Positions 54,880 to 64,000 of a DNA stretch of 64,000 nt are shown here, piece by piece. The notes below the pieces were generated by a model. That model ran no database searches and was not told where the DNA came from. It was given only the letters and a program-made list of their open reading frames with translations. The position numbers and the translations under genes were made by a program. The stretch is taken from the NCBI GenBank assembly GCA_905221605.1, contig CAJNDS010002337.1, positions 393,001-457,000 on the forward strand, written 5' to 3'. Each line of letters begins with the position of its first letter. Positions within the stretch are counted from its first letter, which is position 1. The DNA comes from Symbiodinium natans (lineage: Eukaryota > Sar > Dinophyceae > Suessiales > Symbiodiniaceae).

Positions 54880-57800
54880 CTCAATGTTTGAGATTATATT
54901 GTTAAGAGGCTTCGCTTCGAGATCGAGCACTCTTCAAGCCAAGGGATGATCTGCCACTTGGGTTCCCTTCGAGCAGACCGGGACGCCGGCACGAGAAGCT
55001 TTGAAGCCATGGCCGACAGCAGGACCACTTTGTGCCCCCTTTTTGATCAATAAACGCTGCAAGTGCTGCGCTCAAACGGGCGTTCGGGGCGTCCACTGTT
55101 CGACTGGTCAGTTTCAAGGAGCTTTGAAGATGCAGAGACAGTTGAGAACTGCATAGAACTGCTAATGCTTGGTGCCAGGCCGGAGATGGTGTGGAAATCC
55201 TGAGCTGCCAGCTTCCGAACCAGTGCGGGGTTGGTACGAGATGTTTTAAGCCAACCGTTTCCCTCACCTCCTCGCCCCGGTCTTCCGGCCTGGTCACTGG
55301 AGTGAATGACCACCCCCAGAGGAGTGCCGAAGCCCCCAGAGAATCTTGCAGAGAGTCCCGCCGAATCTCCCAGCGAAGCCCGCAGAGGATTCTCGGCGGG
55401 CCCTGCGGGATTCTGGCCAATCTCACATTCCTGGAGTGCCCACCCCAGAGATTTCCGCGCAGAATCCCGCGATAGAAGCCGCCCCGGCTACATCTCTTTA
55501 AGTACCTGTCCGAAACGGCAGGATGATTCCAAGTCGGTCCGCTGTAGGGTGGCGACAACCGAAGAAAACAAGCCTATTTTGGTTTCGAATTTTCTTGTAA
55601 AAGCAGCCTTAAGAAAGCCTGCTTATTGAAGCCAAGAAGCAGAGTATGCTTCTGCTCTAGCTTGTGCTGGGAATGCAAGAGCTGTTGCTGTTGCTCCTGC
55701 TGCCTTCAGCTCGCGACCGCAATCACACCGGAAGTTATGATTGCAAAAACTGAGTGAAGCCTGTACAATTTGCAGAATCTGATGCCAAGCATTGGCCGGG
55801 ATGCCGCTGAAGCAGGGTCAGGATCTTCTCAATTTGCTCATGAATTTGAAGAGGTCCTGCGACAAGCAGTTCAACAGGAAGTAGATTCAAGTAGATACCA
55901 CAAGAACACAAATCTACGCCGCCCCTTGCCAATACCTGCGAAGCAATGTGGAGAATGGATCAGTCCTGCTACTGATGCCTCGGTCGGCCGAGCAAGCCTC
56001 GGTTCGAGGACGGAGCGTCTCAGGATTGCGTGGCTTCCACCACGTGCATCTTCTGCTGCTCAGGGCATGTTATGAGCTTCGATCATGCCCGTGAAGGAAT
56101 GGGTCCTTTGGATCTTAGGATGAAAGCCTCGCACAGAGAGGTGCTACTCGGGGTCAGGTTTTGAAAGCCAAGCCTTCTGGGAGCCTGGCGCCAGGCGCGT
56201 CAAAGGGGAAGCAATGCTGGGACCTCCCACGCTCCCAAACTGCCCCGTTTTTGAATGCTTTGGGGGCTCGCAAAGTTCTGAGGTTGAGGTTCAGGTCCTT
56301 GACATTCATGCTGTATTCATACCCACGTGCTCATGACTCCATGAAAACACGTGTTTACAAAATGATTTTCCGCTATTTGTATTGCATCTATACTGTATGA
56401 ACCAGAGCACGTGGGAAATTCATATTCTTTGCAGAGGGGCGCTGCTGTTCTTTCTCGTTTTTGATAAGTGTCCTTTTTGATAAGAGTGGGAAAAGCACGG
56501 TACAGCACTTTTGACGCCTTGAAGCCCTGAAGTGCTGTACTGTCCTTAAAAACTTGGTGTCTGGAGGCTCTACAAGGGGTCACTGCCCCAAAAGTCTTAA
56601 AGAACCGGAAGCCTAATTTTTCCAGAACCTTGAGGGCTGCAGCTGCTGTAGCTCTTTGAAAAAGAAGGTTGTTAAATTTAGGTTTTTCCAGATTCCGGCC
56701 TAAAGTGTCAATACTGCGGCATTTTCGAAGCCTGGAAGATCTGACGCTTGGTCTTAACAATTGGAGTCTGGGACAAACACTCCAAAGAAACTGTTCGCGC
56801 GCGCGCGCGCCGTTCACTTGTAAAACCACACGTGTGGCAAAGTCGGCTACCCTGGAAAGTCAAGTCCCGCATGTATCATGCTCCTCTCTCTTCAGTGCGC
56901 GCCTCCCCGTCGATTCTGATTTCGTCAGTCTTGAAACAGGTGCGGAATTTTATACGAGTTTGGAAGGGATGAGATATGAAGGAAAAGGGGACAGAGGACC
57001 GGCAGTTGATTTCGAAGGTGCGCCACACGAAACGTTCTTACAACACCCGGAAACTTGACTAAATAGGGGATCCCACCGGGCACCCCCAACGGTGACTTTA
57101 AGGGGGTGGCTACGCCATGTAGTTTCTCCGCAGGATATCAGCACCGCACAAAACTCACCAAGTCCAAGAAATGGTTACCCAAGACATGTTACCCTACATG
57201 CATCACCACACCCCCACCCCCACCCCCAAACCCAGAGGGGCATAGAAATCACGCAAGAGGTCTGAACCACTCCTCGAAAAAGATCGAACGTTCGGTGATT
57301 GCCTGACGACTGCGCCCACGCGCGCTCCAGACCTTGTTCCCCTGTACAGTTGCCAAACCCCAGGACATACGGAGAATCGCCGTTCATGAAGACATTCGGC
57401 ACAACATAACTTTTGATAATGCGTAAAGCCAAGAACCTGATGGGAATCCACAACTAAACAAAAAGCGAGACACTGCATTACCCGAAATGCTCTTGGCTCA
57501 AGTCAGGATGCTAACTGATGTGTTTGTTTTGGAATTGGAAGTTCGGTTAGAGACATACCAAAGCTGTGCCTGCGGATACCGAGACACACTCTGCAAGCAC
57601 CACATTGCAGGCCTGGCGACTTTGACTTTTCCCACCACTCGAGAACCTCCTCAGTGACCAGCAACCCGAAGAGAGCACAAGTTCACCAGGAAGACTCACC
57701 AGGAAGTGAAACGGCTTCCAAGTCCCAAGCGCCCACAACCTTGCAGCAGACTGGGCTTGTGACATCGGCGTGGCCAGCGTCTTCCTTGTCTTTCAGGCCG

Positions 57801-60119
57801 GAGAGCGTGGTCCCCAAAGTCTCCTGTGCGGACTTGCTCTCTTGATCTCTCTTGTGTCCTTTGCTGCCGTACACTCGGAGCAGCCTGAGATCACTGCGCC
57901 GCTCTTGCAACGAGCCCACCTAGTCCCACCTAGTCGTCTTCGGCCACAACCTTGCGAGGCCTCGAGACCCCAGCCCTTCAACCCTCCAACCCGGAAGTTA
58001 GAGTCTCCTGATTCTCTTTGACTTGCTGCTGGTCCTCCGCCCAGGGTCACGGACTTGAGACAGGAGTCGGCATATGGTATCATGCGGTGAGCTTCTGGGG
58101 TTTGGAAACATAGCGGAGAAAGGGAGGCACGAGCAAGTGATAGCAAGTGCCATTGCCTTCCGAAGTTCGGCCATCATCTCCCTCAGGTTGCCCAGCTCGG
58201 CCTCAGAACACTGCAGCACGTGATAGGGTTCAACGGGGTTCAGGCATAGAGTCACGCAATGCGTGTAGGGAATGTTATGTTGAAAGCATGGCAGGTCCAC
58301 TGCAGGTCCCTTAGCATCTCGTCCATTTCCAAGGACCCGCAACACTCTACAGCAAAGCCGACACCGCAACGCATAACGAGGCTTCTGCCTGGAACTGTAG
58401 CTAGGGTTCATGGATGCTGTCTGCGTGTTGACTGTCACCATCCAAGTGGCCTGAAGACGCTCGATCTCTTCGCGGGACCCATCCTAGGAACAGCGTGCTC
58501 CAATTTCCTGATCCTCGCTAAAGGAGTGGCTTCTGCTTCTTGCAGCCCGGGACGGAGACCTGCTCAGTGCTCGCTGCGGTCCTGGGCAAAGCAGCTTGAG
58601 GCACATCAGGATGAAGGGCAGTTGGCAGGCAACGTTTACGTAACTCCAACACTCAGAGCTTTTAGCAGGGTACTGTAAGTATAGGTAAGTCCCCGGCGGG
58701 AACGGCTTCCCGTTCCAGTGCGAGGATGGCTCATCGCCTTTCTACATCTTTCTACGCACAATTTCGTGGACTCGGCTCTCTCACCCTCGCTAAGCGAAGC
58801 AACGCCAAGTGACTCCGTTATCATGAAACCACGGACTGTTCCACTCTGCTGCTCACCATGTCACAAGAAGATGCTTGCGAACCGGTTGCCTGGCATGACC
58901 GACGCGTTCGCCGTGCTGAAGCCTTCACCAAGCTTACGGGAACGTTGAAGCAGTTGAACCAGTTGATGTTTTGCAGCTGCTTTGCCACTACGAAACCAGG
59001 CATGCCACAAATCACCAGATGCCTGATCTCAAGACTATACCTCCAGGCTGAGTTTCGGCAAGGCATTCTTGCAAAACCTGAAGAAGCGACCTCCTGGAGC
59101 TACAGCTCGCAGAATTACGCGGAAAACTTTCCGCTCACAATGTGGAGTGGAGCCGCCTTGCTCGGGCGAAGGGGAATGAAACAACAAGGACCCTGACCCT
59201 GCAGACCTTGCGAAGCCTTCCAGAAGTCTTGTCCGTCTTGTCCTGCGAGACAATGAAGAAGGAAGCCAATGCATAGCTATGCGGCGCTTGGGAAAATTAA
59301 GACATTGGCTGCAAGTGCTGAAGACGTAGGACAGGCTGGAACCGAACCCCAAGATGCAGTCTGATGTTGGCGCCTCCTGGTTCGCTCTGATGCAGCCAAC
59401 CTGCACGTCTTGCCCTCTCTCCCCTTCCCCTCTTTTCTGGTCCACTCTCGCACTTTGCACTTCGAAGCTTGCATCTTGTCGGCCTTTTCACTGCTGCAGA
59501 GAGTCTGACAGAGTCTATGCCTTTTGTGCAGGCAGGTTGGGTCTTCGCAAACTGACTCTTGGTAACAGAAGATGCTTGAAGATGCCAAGGAGTGGCAGAC
59601 ATTAGGGGGCTACCTCGCAGGTTCACCTCTTCGAGCCAACCCTACGGCACGAGAAGTGATGCGACGTCCTGACCTGCATCTCAAACCTTTCACTGTGAAA
59701 AGTGCCCCTACTCTTGTCAATTCTTGTCACGTTGTGCTGCTTTGTTGCTGTACCTGCTGTCTACAATTAAAGCATCTGTTCGGAGACCCGGAGACCTTGA
59801 ATGCAGGACTGTTCTGCAGCGCTGCATATGCATCAGCCCTCAAGCCTAAGACTTCCAAGCTCCAAGCCCCAACCTAAACAAATCAGGACAGGTTCTAAGC
59901 CAGTCAGAAATCACCGCTCAGCCGCACCTCAGTGATCTGATCCGCCATGCAAGACCAAACGAGTTGGAGCTTTGGGGCTTCTGGGAAAGAACTTTCGAAC
60001 TGAGGCGCCCCAGAAGGCGTGGGGGGCGGGGGGTGCTACAGTAAAGGCCGAGGGCCTGTGATTCCAACACGACTCTTGTCATACCAGCACTCTTTTTGAA
60101 GGGATACTGGGAAGTTTTT
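54880..60119. other. Region with no recognised gene; weak exon candidates
   Basis: On the minus strand, stretches with coding texture occur at about 58140-58235 (PVEPYHVLQCSEAELGNLRE and MMAELRKAMA), about 55800-55890 (GPLQIHEQIEKILTLLQRHP) and about 59095-59160 (VFRVILRAVAPGGRFF). None links to a known family or to a phase-matched partner that I could find. An alternating (CG)n tract lies at 56796-56811. Confidence 0.35.
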
Positions 60120-63100
60120 TCAACCAGGCCAAGGGGCGATCTGTGAGACGCCAGGGTACTTTGGGAGCTGCAGCTTGTACTTGTCCTGAGGCTCCGTCTG
60201 GTCTATTCATGTGCTAGGTATCCTGTTGCTCTGGCAATTGCTATCGACGAGTCTCCAGAAACCCCCACTGTTGTCGCCCTGCTTTCCTCGAATGATTTAC
60301 GGTGCTACAGTAGCCTCTCAGTCAGATGAGAGGCGACAATGCCAGGGGGAACAAAGCGCCCACCTGTGCCGCACAAGACTTCTGCTGCAACAGGGTCTAG
60401 GGTTTCTGGTGGGGATGTCACAATCACAACTATACCTTAGGTGCACCTACATCAGAAAAGTCCTCATGTTCACAGAGGCACTCACAATCGCAAGACTGAT
60501 GCCCTTCCTGAATCTGGTACATGGACACCGAGTCCGAGCACCGGAGCAAAACCCTAAAAACAACCGATCTTTTTGGCCAAGCCGACAAACCCCGAGCCAC
60601 TTGTCCGACATGCCCTGACCAGTGCCGGAATGGCAAGCCCAGACATCAAGCCCATAAGCCCATAAGCCGATAAGCCCATGACACCCCCTTATCGAAGCCT
60701 CACACGTCCCCGATCCCTGAATCCCGAAACCCATTTGAATGTTACTCAAACATTGATCTCCCGGCCTAGGTAGTGCTTGCCTGTGAAATTCTTGGCTGCT
60801 TGTTTCGGTGCCGTGAGGGAGATCCTCAGCTCTCCAGGCTTCTCTAGGTTCAGGGCTTTCTAGGCTACAAGAGCTTAGGCATTTGCCTTATAGGCCTAGA
60901 TGGCCTCCAGGGTGTAGAAGGCTTCGGCCTAGGGCTCAGCTCAGCCAAGGCTCAGCGCATCGGGGACAAGCCCCTTGCCACCTCATGTTCGTCTGTGGAA
61001 CTGCAGTGCGTTGCGAGGGGTGCGGCTGAGTCGCATCACTGGAGAAGTTACATCTCACCCCGAAAGTTATCGGGGTGAGGTGAGGAAGTCACATCGCGCC
61101 GCGTGAACTCGGGTTACATGTGCAACTTTCAGCACCCAATCCCCCTAAGCACCTGCGCTCCCACGCAAGAATTGAGGCTGACTGTGAAAGTAAACAAATT
61201 CAGACCACACGCGCAAAAGGAAGCACGATGAACGCCTGATGGCCCCACTCGTAGCCGGACGCATGACTTCACCCATTGCTCTATCTTCCTCTGCTGGTGC
61301 CAGGGCAAGCCCCGCATGAAATTGCACTGGATTCTGCTAGCTGCGCGCGGTCCGTTGGGCGTTATACACCGGTCGTACTTGCCGATCATCCACATGCTTA
61401 ACATGGCCAGGCGTCCGCTCGTATCGCCCTTCCTTGGTGGGTCGGGGGACTCATGGGGCCTTGTATATACATGCACATCTAGTTTGCTTCGTTTTGTTAT
61501 TGTTGTGATTGTGAACAAAAGATATCGAAAGTATGAGTACTCTATGTCTCTGCTTATATGCGGGGGCCATTGTACTCTCAGGACTACATTGCGACGAAGC
61601 GTAAAGGGGATGATAATCATAAGGCAAGGCTCTCCACATCCCAACCTAAGCTGCGGAAACCCCGCGAAACAGCCAGAACACGACATGTTCACGAGAATCG
61701 CGCTGAGGCCGCAGCCGCTGGGGATGTCCACCGACATCACCTGCAAAGACTTCAAAAGAGCTGTAATGGCTGCGAATACGTTGCAAAATCATTGCAAAAT
61801 CCCTGAGCGCTGGGAAAGTGCAGCTCGAAAGCCCCAGGCCTTGACTTCTGCGGCCTTGAGGCCCTGTCAGGAAAGCATGACTCCGACTGCCGAGGATGCG
61901 ACTTGAAGGGTCTGAAGGACCCATCCGCCTCCAGAATGCCGGCGAAAGGCTCGCGCGGCCTGAGGGAAGCGTGTGAGGGATCTTTCAGCGCTTCGAAGTT
62001 TTCTCACTGGCATCTCTGTCCCTGGCATCCCCTTGAAAGAAAAGCCGAAGATGGCATCAACGGCCACGTCGAAGCCTGCGAAGAGCATGAGTATTGAGAA
62101 TGGTGTCATGTGCTTAGGGAAATGTAGTGACATGACGGGAGATGCAGGGTGGTGCAGACTTGCCCGTCCCTGACAGCTACACAGAAAATGATCGAAGAAG
62201 AACGTGTACCGCCGACGGGGCTAGGCAATTCGAGTGGCTCTTGGCAAAGTCTTGCGGCATCTCGGACAGCACTGGTATGTTGAGCTGCTCGCACTGAGTT
62301 ACCTCGGTAGTGCAGCACGCAACAACACAGATCTGCAATCCTCGTCCTTCGGTCCCCGCGAGCATCTCCAATTGAGACACGGATGCCAAGTTGATGAACA
62401 GTTGCTTGTCTGGTCGCTTTGGATACCTAGTTCAAGCAAACCGGTTGGATGGTGGCAGCTTCCGCTAAAGGAACAGGTACGCAGAACATACTTGCCACTA
62501 GCCTCATTTGCGGCATGGAAGTTCTGAAAAACTGCAGCCAAAGGCACACAACGCTCACGGAGTAGCCGAAGTGGTACAAATGCCGGGCGGCTACCAATCC
62601 TGACTAAACAACTGCAGGGCTGGGGTCTGACGTCACAGCTGTTGGCCATGGTGCCCGAATGTGCCTTCATGTCCGTTCCCAGACTTTCTTCCAAGCTTCC
62701 GTCACCGCCGTTGTTGCCAGGACCACAGATTATGATCACACGCTGTCCAGATGGTAGCGGATAAGCATCCTCACTATGTCCAAGGCTCGCTCCACCATGC
62801 GTTGCATGTCTGCGCATTGCGGCCCGAAGAAATGCTTCTTCATCGTCTTCTCTTGTTTTGAGCAGGCTTCTGCCACAGCGCTGGCGACCGAAAGCCCAGC
62901 CAGCTCCTCCGGACTATCAAACCCTCTCTCATATCTTCTCAGCAACGCGCATTCGGACAGATGCTGACGCATGACTGCATGATACTGCATAGTATTTGCA
63001 CGTATGAGATTGCTGTCATGAACATCATCATGATCGCTTTCAGCAAGGCATCAGCTTAGAATAACAGCGCACGCGGTGCTCTCTGCATCTTTGCGGCTCC

Positions 63101-63299
63101 ATAAGCTGGTCCACTGAGAATCCTGCGGAAGGGTTTCATCTCATTTGATATTGTTGCTTCGACTCCTGAAATTCCAACGAGCACTATACATCGACATTAC
63201 GAATTCTGCGAGACTTTGCAAGATGCTTGAGCCGCCTGGTGTGGCCATCAACTCCTCATCGATGGCAATGGCCTCTGCCTGGCCCAGGAGCGAGACTTC
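60120..63299 (-). CDS. NAXE: NAD(P)HX epimerase (YjeF_N domain), 14+ exons
   Basis: Repairs hydrated NAD(P)H by epimerising the R form of NAD(P)HX for the dehydratase. Exons (nt): 63210-63299, 62868-62906, 62700-62769, 62548-62599, 62387-62426, 62239-62302, 62030-62075, 61929-61959, 61716-61740, 61631-61645, 60954-60981, 60766-60824, 60335-60363, 60120-60185 (stop TGA). Phases agree at every placed junction. Landmarks in order: VSLLGQAEAIAIDEELM, ELAGLSVASAVAE, ICGPGNNGGDGLVAARHL (nucleotide-binding loop), YPKRPDKQLFINLVTQCEQL, VDAIFGFSFKG, REPFAGILE, MSVDIPSGWDVE, GKGLVPDALISLTAPKQAAK, KHYLGGRFVPPGIV, DKYKLQLPKYPG. About 217 residues are placed; a short exon (about eight residues) before MSVDIPS and the N-terminal leader exon are missing. 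Most introns start GC or GA, one GT. Confidence 0.9.
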
Positions 63300-64000
63300 C
63301 TGGCCTGGCGAAGGCAGTTGACGACTGCGGACTGCGGGGTGCACACGCCTGATGCTGGATGATGCTGGAAGCACTCCTTCAACTTACCAGGTCCTACCAG
63401 GTCCTACCGCTCCACCACCACACAAAGCGTTGAGAGGTGTGCCCTGGTGTGCCTGCGGAACTTTGGCAGGCAGTACTCTTCACCTGGACGCCACCAGGCT
63501 AGCAAAGATAGAAAAGCTGGAAAAGCTGGAAAAGCTAGAAAGTCCATGAACCTTCAAGCACGAGGAAGCCTCCCGGCCGAAAGCGAAGGCAGAGGCCAGC
63601 AACGGCCGCCGGGCGCAGAAAGCCACGGCAGGGCCTCCTTCGCAGGAGAAAGACCCCCCCTGCGTGCCCTGCCATGATGTGTTGCGGCCTAACTCTTGAG
63701 AAGCGAGGTCACACACACACACACACACGACGACGACGCAAAATTAGAACAAAAAAACAACAAAACAAAGCAAGAACCGACACGAGATGGCACCTGTTTA
63801 AAATGTTGGAGAAAAAATATGAACGCCCTCTCCACCACAAGTGAGCCACGTGAAAGGCGATGCACAATCTGCTGGGAGGGGCGGGTGAGCATGGGATTTG
63901 CCCATTGGCAACCACCAGGAGACAAAAAAATCTTCTTGAGCTGATGGTACTTGGAAACACTAGATAGCTGAACCAGCTTGTGTGAGCAAAATGGGTGACG
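63300..64000. other. Upstream flank of NAXE, simple repeats
   Basis: It should hold the first NAXE exon or leader, not identified. Short tandem GAAAAGCTG units lie at about 63507-63540, and a (CA)n(CGA)n tract at 63711-63738. Confidence 0.5.

Noticed and set aside
1-64000. Bacterial-type features (operons, ribosome binding sites, CRISPR)
   Set aside because: The genes are intron-rich and eukaryotic. Tandem repeats here are gene arrays and telomere-type units, with no spacer-repeat pattern.

Overview
The window looks like nuclear DNA of a photosynthetic (peridinin-plastid) dinoflagellate. Four things point there: interstitial telomere-type repeats (TTTAGGG/CCCTAAA); head-to-tail tandem arrays of near-identical genes that nearly all lie on the minus strand; small exons joined by introns whose 5' splice sites are mostly GC or GA rather than GT; and a plastid presequence with the FVAP-like motif after a hydrophobic signal segment. 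I rebuilt the genes by joining short exons whose reading phases agree exactly and whose joined peptides follow known family consensus. No long open frame in the window is by itself a complete gene.

Layout. 1-6.9 kb is subtelomere-like. Blocks of CCCTTAAA, CCCTAAA, CCTAAAA and TTTAGGG alternate in orientation, and four exons of an EF-hand (calmodulin/centrin-like) gene on the plus strand lie between them. A 650-bp inverted array and a family of stem-loops follow. 7.2-12.4 kb (minus) carries exons of three EH domains (EF-hand-type NPF-binding domains of endocytic adaptors); a fourth EH domain lies at 42.3-43.1 kb. Between them, 14.09-41.88 kb is a tandem array of ammonium transporter (Amt) genes: eight copies with a period of about 2.77 kb, nine exons and 442 residues each. 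One copy is 5'-truncated, one has a frameshifted first exon, one has an AT-rich foreign insert in an intron, and an orphan first exon lies beside a 5-kb inverted-repeat element (19.51-24.63 kb).

45.0-54.8 kb is a second tandem array: six copies (period about 1.59 kb) of a four-exon gene for a plastid-targeted protein of unrecognised function. One inter-exon region carries two adjacent MITE-like insertions. 60.1-63.3 kb (minus) is a NAD(P)HX epimerase (NAXE/YjeF_N) gene made of at least 14 small exons, including one of 15 nt. I see no confident gene in 54.9-60.1 kb.

How the genes fit together: the transporter array suggests high dosage of ammonium uptake, the second array high dosage of a plastid protein. 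NAXE is a metabolite-repair housekeeping enzyme. There is no operon-like logic; same-strand tandem genes fit what is known of dinoflagellate transcription and trans-splicing. The exact 5' exons (start codons) of the EF-hand, EH, plastid and NAXE genes were not found.
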